A DNA stretch of 64,000 nucleotides from Janthinobacterium lividum (GTDB lineage: Bacteria; Pseudomonadota; Gammaproteobacteria; Burkholderiales; Burkholderiaceae_D). The stretch lies in contig NZ_JAAOLY010000001.1 of the NCBI RefSeq assembly GCF_011601275.1, forward strand, positions 434,001-498,000, in the 5' to 3' direction. The translations under genes and the position numbers were made by a program. Shown in pieces: positions 27,784-36,897 of the stretch (the stretch's first letter is position 1; every line of letters starts with the position of its first letter). Under the pieces are notes generated by a model. The model was given only the letters and a program-made list of their open reading frames with translations, searched no databases and was not told where the DNA came from.

Positions 27784-28375
27784 TGCCTGTGGATAATTCT
27801 GTGGAGAGTTGGCTGGCAACCCGGGATAAATCGCCCCATTTTTCCTATCCAGTATTTTCTCTGTATTGTCGAGTGTGGATAAACGTGTGAACAAGCATGC
27901 GGACAAGTGATGGATAAGCCCGGTATAAGCTGCGTATAAACGGTAAAAAACCTGTGGAAAAGACGGGATAAGTTATCGGCTCCGGCTTGCCACTCCAGTC
28001 TGCAAGCCAGTCTGCGCTGATGACAAAAATGGCTTGGGATTTTTGCTCATCTTGATTGTGGATAAGCCTGTGCCTAATCTAAGGATAAGTGCTGAATAAA
28101 TCATAAGTCATTGTATTTGAAGGATATTCAAGGACTATTTGTTAATGCCGGCTGTGGGTAAAGCTGTGCAAAAGCCTGTGTTTAAGGCATGGACAAGCCA
28201 TGGATAAGCCGGAATAAGTTTTATGGGGGAGCCGACGTATATTTATTGAAAGGCCTCATGCGAGGCTGAATGTGGCAGCCGTGGACATCCTTGATTTTTC
28301 ATGCTGTGGATAAACTTGTGTATAAGCAGGCTGAAAGTCGGGGATAAGCAGGGATAACCTCTCTGCCAGCTTGCC
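27784..28375 (+). other. Gene-free region with clustered same-strand DnaA boxes
   Basis: This roughly 590-bp stretch has no plausible gene. Perfect boxes TGTGGATAA lie at 27788-27796, 27874-27882, 28057-28065 and 28305-28313. Near matches of the form TGGATAAGCC and GGATAAG occur between them (for example near 27911, 28082, 28201 and 28342). All point the same way. No DnaA-trio run like those at 13.5-14.4 kb is seen. It is a candidate DnaA-titration or datA-like locus, or a degenerate or auxiliary origin. The region is less AT-rich than the oriC candidate. Confidence 0.7.
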
Positions 28376-28849
28376 TCACACAGCGATGCGCGTCTCGAAT
28401 TTGCTGCGAAACGTGGAAAAATAGCTTTTCACGTTGCGCACATTCGCGTGCGCGGCAAACAAGCGGTGCGCCAACACGTGGTAGGCGGGCATGTCGGCCA
28501 CCTGCACCATCAGCACGAAGTCGGGCCCGGGCGAGACGCGGTAGCATTGCAGTACGGCGGGCTCGTCCGCCACCAGTTGCTCGAATTCCGCCATGCGCTC
28601 GGCCGCCTGCACGTCGAGCGTGATTTCCACGACGGCCGTCAGGCGCGCGCCCACCAGTTGTGGCGCGACGATGGCCACTTGGCGTTCGATGACGCCGCTT
28701 TCACGTAAATGCTTGACCCGCCGCAAACACGTGGGCGCCGAGACGTGCACCGCTTGCGCCAGCTCGCTGTTGGTTTGCGATGCATCAATTTGCAAGGCGT
28801 TCAGGATGCGACGATCGATTTCGTCGAGTGTAATGTTGTGTTCGCTCAT
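28376..28849 (-). CDS. Lrp/AsnC-family transcriptional regulator
   Basis: This 157-residue regulator has an N-terminal winged helix (LDEIDRRILNALQIDASQTN, APTCLRRVKHLRESGVIE) and a C-terminal RAM domain (VLQCYRVSPGPDFVLMVQVADMPAY). Residues differ from the regulator at 19.3 kb, so the two are distinct paralogues. It is divergent from glmS, with a perfect 7-bp inverted repeat at 28884-28900 near its own start, which may be its operator. Its target is unknown; control of glmS is possible from position only. Confidence 0.9.
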   Translation of the reverse strand: MSEHNITLDEIDRRILNALQIDASQTNSELAQAVHVSAPTCLRRVKHLRESGVIERQVAIVAPQLVGARLTAVVEITLDVQAAERMAEFEQLVADEPAVLQCYRVSPGPDFVLMVQVADMPAYHVLAHRLFAAHANVRNVKSYFSTFRSKFETRIAV

Positions 28850-28883
28850 GGTTTTGAAGAATTAGAGAGTATATTGAGTTTAA

Positions 28884-28900
28884 ATGAAATAATATTTCAT
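28884..28900. promoter_or_regulatory. Palindrome ATGAAAT-AAT-ATTTCAT (candidate Lrp operator)
   Basis: The palindrome has perfect 7-bp arms with a 3-nt centre, 34 bp upstream of the Lrp start codon in an AT-rich divergent promoter region. Related TGAAATATT and ATATTTCAC stretches follow at ~28912-28960. Lrp proteins often bind such phased AT-rich palindromes. Confidence 0.5.
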
Positions 28901-29010
28901 CGTAAAATAGGTGTGAAATATTCAGTCAAATATACACGGATTTAGAAAGCATATTTCACACACTCTGCATTAGCATGCGTGCATTGATGAATTTTTAGAC
29001 AGAGGTTTCT

Positions 29011-30840
29011 ATGTGCGGCATCGTCGGCGCAGTAGCGCAACGTAATATCACTCCCATCCTGGTCGAAGGCTTGAAGCGCCTGGAATACCGCGGCTACGAT
29101 TCCTGCGGCATCGCCCTGCATGCGGATGGCCGCCTGCAGCGCTCGCGCTCCACCTCGCGCGTGGCCGAACTGGAAAAGCAGATCGCCGAAGAAGGCTTGA
29201 GCGGTTTTACGGGCATCGCCCACACGCGCTGGGCCACGCATGGCGCCCCTGTCTCGTTCAATGCCCACCCGCACTTTTCCCCAACGGAAGAGAACGCCCG
29301 CGTGGCGCTGGTGCATAACGGAATCATCGAAAACCACGACGAGCTGCGCGCCGAACTGACGGCCCTCGGTTACGTTTTCCAGAGCCAGACGGACACGGAA
29401 GTGATCGCCCACCTGGTCGAGCACATGTATAACGGCGACCTGTTCGAGACCGTGCAGCAAGCCGTCAAACGCCTCGACGGCGCGTATGCGATCGCCGTGT
29501 TCTGCCGTGACGAACCGCACCGAGTGGTCGCCGCGCGCCAGGGCTCGCCCCTGATCGTCGGCCTGGGCAATGGTGAAAACTTTGTCGCGTCGGACGCCAT
29601 GGCGCTGGCTGGTACGACCGACCAGATCATCTACCTGGAAGAGGGCGACGTGGTCGACCTGCAACTGTCGCGCTGCTGGATCGTCGACGTCGATGGCAAG
29701 CCTGTCGAGCGCGAAGTGAAAACCGTGCACGCGCACACTGGCGCAGCCGAGCTGGGCCCGTACCGCCACTACATGCAGAAGGAAATCTTTGAGCAGCCGC
29801 GCGCCATCGGCGACACCTTGGAAGGCGTGACGGGCATCATGCCGGAACTGTTCGGCGACGACGCCTATAAAATCTTCAAGCAGATCGACCGCGTGCTGAT
29901 CCTCGCCTGCGGCACCAGCTCGTACGCGGGCATGACGGCGAAATACTGGATCGAGTCGATCGCCAAGGTGCCCGTCAGCGTGGAAGTGGCCAGCGAATAC
30001 CGCTACCGCGACAGCGTGCCGAATGCGAATACCCTGGTCGTCACCATTTCGCAAAGTGGCGAAACGGCCGACACCCTGGCCGCCCTGAAACACGCGCGCA
30101 GCCTGGGCATGCTGCACACCTTGACCATCTGCAACGTGGCCACCAGCGCCATGGTGCGCGAATGCGCTCTGGCCTACATCACGCGCGCCGGCGTGGAAGT
30201 GGGTGTGGCATCGACCAAGGCCTTCACCACGCAGCTGGCAGGCTTGTTCCTGCTGACGCTGTGCCTGGCGCAAGTCAATGGTCACCTCTCCGAAGAACAG
30301 GAAGCGGCGCACCTGAAAGCCATGCGCCACTTGCCCGTCGCCATCGCTTCCGTGCTGGCGCTGGAGCCGCAAATCATCGCCTGGTCCGAAGAATTCGCCC
30401 GCAAGGAAAACGCCCTCTTCCTGGGCCGCGGCATGCACTACCCGATCGCCCTGGAAGGCGCATTAAAGCTGAAGGAAATTTCGTACATCCACGCCGAAGC
30501 CTATCCGGCCGGTGAACTCAAGCACGGCCCGCTGGCCCTGGTGACGAATGAAATGCCGGTCGTCACCATCGCGCCGAACGACGCCCTGATCGAAAAGCTG
30601 AAATCGAACATGCAGGAAGTACGCGCCCGCGGCGGCCAGCTGTACGTCTTCGCCGACGTCGACTCGCGCATCAGCTCCGGCGAAGGCCTGCACGTCATCC
30701 GCCTGCCCGAGCACTATGGAGATTTGTCGCCGATCCTGCACGTAGTCGCGCTGCAATTGCTGGCGTACCACACGGCGTTGGCACGCGGCACGGATGTGGA
30801 CAAGCCGCGCAATCTGGCGAAGTCGGTGACGGTGGAGTAA
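29011..30840 (+). CDS. glmS: Glutamine-fructose-6-phosphate aminotransferase (isomerizing)
   Basis: GlmS makes glucosamine-6-phosphate from fructose-6-phosphate and glutamine. The protein has 609 residues. The N-terminal glutaminase begins [10 protein letters not shown] with catalytic Cys2, and [17 protein letters not shown] and [13 protein letters not shown] follow. Two SIS sugar-isomerase domains follow, with [39 protein letters not shown], and the C-terminal [10 protein letters not shown] and [13 protein letters not shown]. The start ATG at 29011 has an AGAGG SD. It is full length and probably works with glmU upstream. Confidence 0.97.
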   Translation: MCGIVGAVAQRNITPILVEGLKRLEYRGYDSCGIALHADGRLQRSRSTSRVAELEKQIAEEGLSGFTGIAHTRWATHGAPVSFNAHPHFSPTEENARVALVHNGIIENHDELRAELTALGYVFQSQTDTEVIAHLVEHMYNGDLFETVQQAVKRLDGAYAIAVFCRDEPHRVVAARQGSPLIVGLGNGENFVASDAMALAGTTDQIIYLEEGDVVDLQLSRCWIVDVDGKPVEREVKTVHAHTGAAELGPYRHYMQKEIFEQPRAIGDTLEGVTGIMPELFGDDAYKIFKQIDRVLILACGTSSYAGMTAKYWIESIAKVPVSVEVASEYRYRDSVPNANTLVVTISQSGETADTLAALKHARSLGMLHTLTICNVATSAMVRECALAYITRAGVEVGVASTKAFTTQLAGLFLLTLCLAQVNGHLSEEQEAAHLKAMRHLPVAIASVLALEPQIIAWSEEFARKENALFLGRGMHYPIALEGALKLKEISYIHAEAYPAGELKHGPLALVTNEMPVVTIAPNDALIEKLKSNMQEVRARGGQLYVFADVDSRISSGEGLHVIRLPEHYGDLSPILHVVALQLLAYHTALARGTDVDKPRNLAKSVTVE

Positions 30841-30897
30841 TGCCGTTTTTCTCTGGTGGCGTATTGCCGCCAGAGAGGGCTCGTCACATGTCGATGC

Positions 30898-31779
30898 TCA
30901 AAGGCCGGGGTCGGTGCGGGAACGGTACTGCTCTACCCACTTCACTGACTGTGCGATGCCGCCAAAGGGAAAGAAATGCAGGCTGACCTTGCCATGCGCT
31001 TCCGTCAGCCCGGTGGCCAGGCGCTCGACAAACAGATCCGGCCCCGCCGTGCCGAACAGCTTGCCGATCGAGACACCGTATTTGGACCACATCGATGCGC
31101 AGGCGCTCACGCCGCACAATGCGGCATAGCGGGCAAGTACCGCGATGCTCGCGGGGCCCGGCACGCCCACGCGCACGGGATGGTTGATGCCACGCGCGCG
31201 CAGCGCTTCCAGCCACATCAACACGACGTCGGCATCAAAGGCAAACTGCGTGACGATCAAAGGAGCCATGCCGCGCTTTTCGATGCTGTGGCACTTGCGT
31301 TCAAGCACCTCCCACTGTTCGGCCTTGCTCATGACCGGATGGCCTTCCGGGTGGCCACCCACGCCGATCACCTGCATGCCCGCGCGTTCGAAAACGCCTG
31401 TGTCGATCAGCGCGGCACTGTCGGAAAACGGCCCAATCGGGGTCGATGGATCGCCAGCGATGACGAAGCAGCGCTCGACGCCCGCTTCAGCGGCCGCGCG
31501 CTGCACGAAGGACTCCAAGCCCGCGAGCGAAGCGATACGGCGCGCAGACAAGTGCGGCATGGGCTCAAAGCCCAGCCTGCGCACGGCCCACGCTGCGGCC
31601 AGCCGCGCGTCGTCATCCTCGCGTGCCAAGTAGGGAATGGCAATGGTGGACCCAGGCAATATCCGCGGCGCCGCCGCGCTCAAAGCAGCAATGTCCTTCG
31701 TACTGGCTTCCAGGGAATAGCTGCGCGTGATGTCGCCAGCGGGCAAGAGCTTATCGTGATGCATCAAGGTTTGTATCAT
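30898..31779 (-). CDS. Divergent methylenetetrahydrofolate reductase-like protein (MetF family)
   Basis: This 293-residue FAD barrel protein is of the MTHFR family. The canonical segments are recognisable but changed: SYSLEAS stands for SFEFFPP with its acidic Glu kept, IAGDPS for the RGDxP loop, VGGHPEGHP for the YPExHP loop, and VTQFAFDADVV for TQFFFD. It starts at 31779, overlapping the 3' end of the LysR gene by 29 bp, so the two are coupled. It lies across from the MesX-MesD genes. Because MesD is reported to work without 5-methyl-THF, this paralogue may do something other than supply methyl-folate; its reaction is unknown. Confidence 0.8.
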   Translation of the reverse strand: MIQTLMHHDKLLPAGDITRSYSLEASTKDIAALSAAAPRILPGSTIAIPYLAREDDDARLAAAWAVRRLGFEPMPHLSARRIASLAGLESFVQRAAAEAGVERCFVIAGDPSTPIGPFSDSAALIDTGVFERAGMQVIGVGGHPEGHPVMSKAEQWEVLERKCHSIEKRGMAPLIVTQFAFDADVVLMWLEALRARGINHPVRVGVPGPASIAVLARYAALCGVSACASMWSKYGVSIGKLFGTAGPDLFVERLATGLTEAHGKVSLHFFPFGGIAQSVKWVEQYRSRTDPGL

Positions 31780-32683
31780 CGTTTCCTTGCGCCACGGCGC
31801 TGGCAGACTGGCGCGCCAGTGCGATGAAGGCCTTCACGTAGTCGATGGCGGTGTCCGTCTCGCGGGCCCCCAGGAAAATCTGCTTGGCGATGCCGCGCGG
31901 GCCCAGCCGCACAGGCACCACGTCCATCTTGACCGCATATTCCTCGACCAGCCAGCGCGGCAGGGCGGCCACGCCGCGGCCGCTGGCTACCATCTGCAGC
32001 ATGATGTCGGTCGTTTCGATGGCTTTGTGGCGCTTGGGCGTGACACCGGCGGGCAACAGGAACTGGTTGTAGATGTCCAGGCGCTCGATGTCCACGGGGT
32101 AGCTGATCAGCACTTCCTGGGTCAGTTGCTGCGGCTTCACATAGGCCGCCGACGCCAGGGCATGGCCCTTGGCCACGACCAGCACTTGCTCGTAGTCGAA
32201 CACGGGTTCGAATGTCAGCCCCGGCTTGTACAGCGGGTCGGGCGTGACCAGCAGGTCGATCTCGTAGCCGAAGAGCGCGCCGATCCCACCGAACTGGAAC
32301 TTTTGCTTGACGTCCACATCCACGTCGGGCCATGCGGCCAGATAGGGGGACACCACCTTGAGCAGCCACTGGTAACAAGGATGGCATTCCATGCCGATGC
32401 GCAACGCGCCGCGCTCACCCTGCGCGAACTGGCCCAGGCGCTCTTCGGCCAGGTCCAGTTGCGGCAGCACCCGGTTCGCCACCGCCAGCAAATACTGGCC
32501 GGCCTGCGTCAGGCGCAGGTTGCGCCCTTCGCGCAGCCAGACGTCGGTGCCCAGTTGTTGTTCCAGCTTCTTCATGCTGTGGCTCAAGGCCGACTGGGTC
32601 AGGTTCAGCACGCCTGCGGCGGCCGTCAACGACCCTTGCTTTTCGACTTGCTGGACGATGCTGAGGTGGATGCGTTCAAGCAT
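31751..32683 (-). CDS. LysR-family regulator, MetR-like
   Basis: This 310-residue LTTR resembles MetR. The helix-turn-helix is MLERIHLSIVQQVEKQGSLT ... NLTQSALSHSMKKLEQQLG, and the effector domain has IGMECHPCYQWLLKVV, a Cys/His-bearing strand typical of MetR homologues that bind homocysteine. It is divergent from the FMN reductase-mesX-mesD genes over a 115-bp gap containing spaced TGAA/TTCA half-sites (~32708-32731), the kind MetR uses. It is therefore the likely local methionine regulator. Operator assignment is tentative. Confidence 0.85.
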   Translation of the reverse strand: MLERIHLSIVQQVEKQGSLTAAAGVLNLTQSALSHSMKKLEQQLGTDVWLREGRNLRLTQAGQYLLAVANRVLPQLDLAEERLGQFAQGERGALRIGMECHPCYQWLLKVVSPYLAAWPDVDVDVKQKFQFGGIGALFGYEIDLLVTPDPLYKPGLTFEPVFDYEQVLVVAKGHALASAAYVKPQQLTQEVLISYPVDIERLDIYNQFLLPAGVTPKRHKAIETTDIMLQMVASGRGVAALPRWLVEEYAVKMDVVPVRLGPRGIAKQIFLGARETDTAIDYVKAFIALARQSASAVAQGNDDTNLDASR

Positions 32684-32798
32684 TGAGATGAGCCATGTTC
32701 ATGGATGTATGAAATAAGACCATTATACTTCATCGATTCCCACCGTTATCATCCCTACCCTTGCTGCTGGCATTTGTCAGCCCGCCCGCATCACCCTT

Positions 32799-33392
32799 AT
32801 GAAAGCAAACATGACACGTCCACTGCGCTTAGTCGCCGTTTCCGGCGGGCTGCAACGCCCTTCCAAGGCTGCAGCCCTGGCCGAGCACCTGATGGACCTG
32901 ATCGCCGATGAAGTGCTGTGCGAACAACGCCTGGTCGAACTGGGCCAACTGGCGCCGCAGCTTGCGGGCGCAGTCTGGCGCTCCCATCTGCCCGAGACGG
33001 TGGAGCGGGAATTGGCAGCGGTCGAGCAAGCGGACATCCTGGTGGTGGCAACTCCGGTCTATCGTGGCTCGTACACGGGACTGTTCAAGCACTTCTTCGA
33101 CTTCATTGACCAGGACGCCTTGACCGACAAGCCCGTCTTGTTGGCGGCCACCGGCGGCAGCGAGCGCCATGCCCTGATGATCGACCACCAGTTGCGCCCG
33201 CTCTTCAGCTTCTTCCAGGCACGCACATTGCCGCTGGGCGTCTACGCGACCGACAAGGACTTTACCGACTACCGCCTGCAGGATGAGGCCCTGATCCAGC
33301 GCGCCACCTTGGCGGTCCAGCGGGCCTTGCCCTTGATCGGCTTGACGCGCCATGCGAGATCTGCCACCGCTGAAGAGCTGGTCGCGGCCTGA
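32799..33392 (+). CDS. NAD(P)H-dependent FMN reductase (MsuE/SsuE family)
   Basis: This 197-residue flavodoxin-like reductase shares the MsuE pattern: LVAVSGGLQRPSKAAALAEH for FMN phosphate, ATPVYRGSYTGLFKHFFDFI, and VLLAATGGSERHALMIDHQL. The start is ATG 32799 or, as likely, 32811 (MTRPLRL). Such enzymes supply reduced FMN to a partner flavin monooxygenase. Here the neighbours 60 bp downstream are MesX and MesD, and MesD activity needs oxygen, so reduced FMN for MesX is a plausible link. That link is inference. No alkanesulfonate monooxygenase gene is nearby. Confidence 0.87.
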   Translation: MKANMTRPLRLVAVSGGLQRPSKAAALAEHLMDLIADEVLCEQRLVELGQLAPQLAGAVWRSHLPETVERELAAVEQADILVVATPVYRGSYTGLFKHFFDFIDQDALTDKPVLLAATGGSERHALMIDHQLRPLFSFFQARTLPLGVYATDKDFTDYRLQDEALIQRATLAVQRALPLIGLTRHARSATAEELVAA

Positions 33393-33452
33393 TACGCATC
33401 ACGACGGTCAATCAACACATTCATCTTTTTGCAGAAATCAGGACAGATCACC

Positions 33453-34430
33453 ATGAGCAAAGACTTTGTATTCAGCATCAAGAGCATTATCTTCGATGAA
33501 AACTATCACCCATCGGACAATACGCGTCTGACAACCAACTTTGCCAATCTGGCCAGGGGAGAGCGTCGCCAGGAGAACTTGCGCAATACCTTGAAGATGA
33601 TAGACAGCCGCTTCAACAACCTGGCGCACTGGGATAATCCGACCGCAGACCGCTACTCCGTCGAACTTGAAATCATTTCCGTCGCGTTGAATATCGATGC
33701 AGAAGGCGACAATATTCCATTGATCGAGATATTGAAGCCAAACATCATCGACAACAAAACCAATGAGCGCATCGATGGCATCGCAGGAAATAACTTCTCT
33801 TCCTACGTGCGCGATTACGACTTCAGCGTCCTGCTGCCAGAGCACAACAACAATAAATCCACCTTTGGCACGCCGGACAATTTCGGCGATTTCCATGGCA
33901 AGCTGTTCAAGCACTTTGTCAGGTCAAACACCTATAAAGAGCACTTCAGCAAGCCACCCGTTATCTGCATCAGCGCCTCGAGCAGCAAGACCTATCAGCG
34001 TACCGAAAACCAGCACCCGATCCTGGGTGTCGAGTACCAGCAAAATGAGTTCTCGTCGACGGATGAATATTTCGAAAAAATGGGGATGCAGGTGCGCTAC
34101 TTCATGCCGCCCAACAGCTCCGCGCCGCTGGCTTTTTATTTTATCGGCGACCTGCTGGCCGACTACAGCAATCTTGAACTGATCGGCACCATCAGCACGA
34201 TGGAAACGTTCCAAAAGATCTACCGGCCGGAAATTTACAACGCCAATTCCGCGGCAGGGAAGTTATATCAGCCCAGCCTTAAGAACCAGGATTATTCGTT
34301 GACGCAAATTGTCTATGACCGGGAAGAGCGCAGCCAGCTGGCGGTCAAGCAGGGCAAATATACGGAAGAGCACTTCATCAAACCCTACAAGAATATTCTT
34401 GAACAATGGTCTGCGAATTACGCGCTCTGA
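33453..34430 (+). CDS. mesX: DUF1852 protein MesX, partner of methionine synthase MesD
   Basis: This 325-residue soluble protein starts at ATG 33453 (MSKDFVFSIKSIIFDENYHP). It matches the DUF1852 family, always seen next to MesD. Published genetics showed that MesD needs a DUF1852 protein and oxygen to make methionine. I see no classical flavin, haem or Fe-S motif; the conserved-looking segments are RLTTNFANLARGERRQENLR, NAHW-like FNNLAHWDNPTADRY and HPILGVEYQQ. It lies 27 bp before mesD on the same strand. The codon use is slightly more AT-rich than the neighbours. The biochemical role (methyl-donor generation or oxygenase) is not settled. Confidence 0.88.
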   Translation: MSKDFVFSIKSIIFDENYHPSDNTRLTTNFANLARGERRQENLRNTLKMIDSRFNNLAHWDNPTADRYSVELEIISVALNIDAEGDNIPLIEILKPNIIDNKTNERIDGIAGNNFSSYVRDYDFSVLLPEHNNNKSTFGTPDNFGDFHGKLFKHFVRSNTYKEHFSKPPVICISASSSKTYQRTENQHPILGVEYQQNEFSSTDEYFEKMGMQVRYFMPPNSSAPLAFYFIGDLLADYSNLELIGTISTMETFQKIYRPEIYNANSAAGKLYQPSLKNQDYSLTQIVYDREERSQLAVKQGKYTEEHFIKPYKNILEQWSANYAL

Positions 34431-34457
34431 TTAAAAAAATAAACGAAAGCATTCATC

Positions 34458-35483
34458 ATGAAAAAATTATTACCTACTTCCACTGCTGGCAGTTTGCCCA
34501 AACCTTCCTGGCTGGCGCAGCCTGAAAAGCTGTGGTCGCCGTGGAAATTACAGGACGAGGAATTGATCGAGGGCAAACAGGATGCCTTACTTTTGTCACT
34601 GCAGGAACAGCAGCTGGCAGGCATCGATATTGTCAGCGATGGCGAGCAAACCCGCCAGCATTTCGTCACCACGTTTATCGAGCACCTGAGCGGCGTGGAT
34701 TTTGACAAACGCGAGACCGTCAGGATCCGTGACCGCTACGATGCGAGCGTGCCGACCGTCGTTGGTGCCGTGAGCCGCCCGAAGCCGGTTTTTGTGGACG
34801 ACGCCAAATTTTTACGCCAGCAAACCACGCAGCCGATCAAATGGGCGCTGCCAGGTCCGATGACGATGATCGATACGCTGTATGACAGCCATTACAAGAG
34901 CCGTGAAAAACTGGCCTGGGAATTCGCCAAGATCCTCAATCAGGAAGCGAGGGAATTGGAGGCGGCCGGCGTCGACATCATCCAGTTCGACGAACCCGCA
35001 TTCAATGTCTTCTTTGATGAGGTTAATGATTGGGGGATTGCCACCCTGGAAAGGGCGATCGAAGGACTCAAATGCGAAACGGCCGTGCATATTTGCTATG
35101 GCTACGGCATCAAGGCCAATACGGACTGGAAAAATACGCTGGGCTCCGAGTGGCGCCAATATGAAGAGTCTTTCCCGAAGCTGCAGAAATCGAATATCGA
35201 CATCATCTCGCTGGAATGCCACAACTCGCGTGTTCCCATCGACCTGATTGAACTCATCCGTGGCAAAAAAGTGATGGTCGGGGCCATCGACGTGGCCAGC
35301 AATACCATTGAAACGCCGGAAGAAGTGGCCAACACCCTGCGCAAAGCGCTGCGCTTTGTCGATGCCGACAAGCTCTACCCGAGCACCAACTGCGGCATGG
35401 CGCCCTTGTCTCGCCAGGTAGCAAGAGGCAAACTGAATGCGCTCAGCGCAGGCGCGCAAATCATCCGGGGAGAGCTTTCCTAG
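34458..35483 (+). CDS. mesD: Core methionine synthase MesD (MetE C-terminal-like)
   Basis: This 341-residue protein is a stand-alone version of the C-terminal catalytic barrel of MetE, lacking the folate-binding N-terminal half. Zinc ligands appear as the His and Cys of AVHICYGYG, the Glu of ISLECHNSR and the Cys of STNCGMAPLSRQVA. The homocysteine-binding start TSTAGSLPKPSWL and DIIQFDEPAF are clear. The length fits the MesD family, which methylates homocysteine without methyl-folate or cobalamin, requiring MesX and oxygen. It forms a gene pair with mesX behind the FMN reductase. Confidence 0.9.
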   Translation: MKKLLPTSTAGSLPKPSWLAQPEKLWSPWKLQDEELIEGKQDALLLSLQEQQLAGIDIVSDGEQTRQHFVTTFIEHLSGVDFDKRETVRIRDRYDASVPTVVGAVSRPKPVFVDDAKFLRQQTTQPIKWALPGPMTMIDTLYDSHYKSREKLAWEFAKILNQEARELEAAGVDIIQFDEPAFNVFFDEVNDWGIATLERAIEGLKCETAVHICYGYGIKANTDWKNTLGSEWRQYEESFPKLQKSNIDIISLECHNSRVPIDLIELIRGKKVMVGAIDVASNTIETPEEVANTLRKALRFVDADKLYPSTNCGMAPLSRQVARGKLNALSAGAQIIRGELS

Positions 35484-35508
35484 CCGGCTGGTGAAGTTAT
35501 GCCTGCGC

Positions 35509-36435
35509 CTAAGCCAGGCGCAGCAGCATCGTCCGCAAGCGCTCCGCCATCCGTGCCCGCAAGGCTGGGTTCAGCAGCGGCGCCACTTGTGCAAACGCTT
35601 TCTCGATACGCGTCAGCAGGGTATCGGCATACTCTTCCGCCTGTTGGCGCGTGGCGAAGCCGAAGCGGGTGTGGTCAAGCAGCATGGCGTCGCGCGTGAT
35701 GTCGCGGCGGCCGGCGCTCACTTGCATGACCAGCGCTTGCGGGTCGTCTTCCGTATCCGGTACGACATCGAAGGCGGGCGAGAGGCGCCAGCGTTGCTCG
35801 TCCAGGTCGAACAGGACGGCGTGGTTGCGGGGATGGCCGTTGTTGCCGACGATGCCGTTGAAGACCATGCGGCCGAACAGTTCGATGCCGTCTTCCAGTG
35901 GCGCGCCGATGCGCCGCAGTTCTTCCGCCAGGCGCGGATAGCTGGCGCCATCGCTGTCGGCCGCTTCCACAGGTGGATATTGCACTTGCAGCAGCGATGC
36001 CGCGCTGGCCGTCATGATGCGCCGCGCGCCGCGCCGGTCGTAGCGCAGGATGCGCACCACGCTGCGTTCGGCTGTCAGTGCATGGTGGCGCGTGTCGGCG
36101 AAACGCAGGCCAGCCGCCCTGCTCCATTGCATCGTCGCGTGTTCCAGCAGCGCCAGGTCGACCGTATCGGTCATCAATCCCGGTTTCACCAGCCAATAGT
36201 CTTCGCCGTCCTGCACGGTTGCCTTGGGACGCGCGCCGCCCATGCTTGGGGTGGCGAACAGGCGTTTGCGCAAGGGCGCATTGAGTGTTGGCCGGCTTTC
36301 CGCAATGGCCAACAGTTCTTGCACCAGCGCGTCCAGGCGATGCAGCCTGGGGCTGGCCAGTTGCGCTATGTTCGGTTTGGGCGTGTCACCCACGGCCAGC
36401 GCACCCCAGCGGTCGCCATTGCCCGACAGACGCAA
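35509..36435 (-). pseudogene. hipA: hipA remnant: N-terminally truncated HipA-like kinase lacking the catalytic Asp
   Basis: The frame encodes about 308 residues of a HipA-type Ser/Thr kinase, which is usually 410-440 long. The N-terminal ~100 residues are missing: the frame is open back to the hipB stop, but it has no ATG and no SD, only a TTG at 36435. Recognisable parts are SMGGARPKATV (Gly-rich loop), YWLVKPG (ATP Lys), LLEHATMQWSRAAGL and LSPAFDVVPD (metal Asp). The catalytic loop reads VGNNGHPRNHAVL where HipA has GNTDDHPRNH. One codon is lost and both Asp are gone, so kinase activity is unlikely. It is probably a decayed toxin. Confidence 0.75.
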
Positions 36436-36477
36436 GAACTGGAGTCGGGCCGCTGCAGATAGACAAACAAAGGGCGG

Positions 36478-36807
36478 CTAGAAGTAGCCATCGTCGCCCT
36501 CGTTCAAAGTGGGGCGGCTGCGGATGTTGGCGCTGTCCATTTGCCACAGCGCCGCGTCGGGTTCCGGCGCCGTGATGGCAAGAATGCCGAGCACGTGGAA
36601 GGCGGCCAGGAACAGGCCCACGTTGACGGATGCCTCGCCCCGTTCCATGCGTTGCAGGGTGGGATGCGAAATATCGAGGCGCGCGCACAGGTCGCGTGCC
36701 GTGATGTTTTGCTGCACCCGCTGCTTGCGTATGCACTGGCCCCATATCCTGAGCCGCTCGTTAACGAGCGTCGGCATGGCATCTTCCGGGCGGGCACGTT
36801 TTGTCAT
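36478..36807 (-). CDS. hipB: HipB-like Xre-family antitoxin/regulator
   Basis: This 109-residue DNA-binding protein has a helix-turn-helix of Xre type: NITARDLCARLDISHPTLQRMERGEASVNVGLFLAAFHVLGIL. It lies directly upstream of the hipA remnant on the same strand, as in hipBA operons. Its C-terminal tail (NIRSRPTLNEGDDGYF) ends with a bulky aromatic residue, as HipB tails do. It may still repress its promoter; the large inverted repeat at 36898-36940 upstream is a candidate site. Confidence 0.82.
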   Translation of the reverse strand: MTKRARPEDAMPTLVNERLRIWGQCIRKQRVQQNITARDLCARLDISHPTLQRMERGEASVNVGLFLAAFHVLGILAITAPEPDAALWQMDSANIRSRPTLNEGDDGYF

Positions 36808-36897
36808 GATTGGGAAGGGAACATGGAAGTGAACATATTCTTTACATTGTAGTCCTTAATTGAAAGGATATGAGCGCAATAGTTAATCTTTAAGGTA

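Noticed and set aside
27900..28547. ORF running from the Lrp gene into the DnaA-box region (28299-28547 minus)
   Set aside because: It is a shadow of the Lrp reading frame with no SD or protein-like pattern.
30853..30878. Inverted repeat after glmS (CTCTGGTGGC/GCCGCCAGAG) as a terminator
   Set aside because: A stem is present but no T run follows on the plus strand, so it was not listed as a rho-independent terminator.
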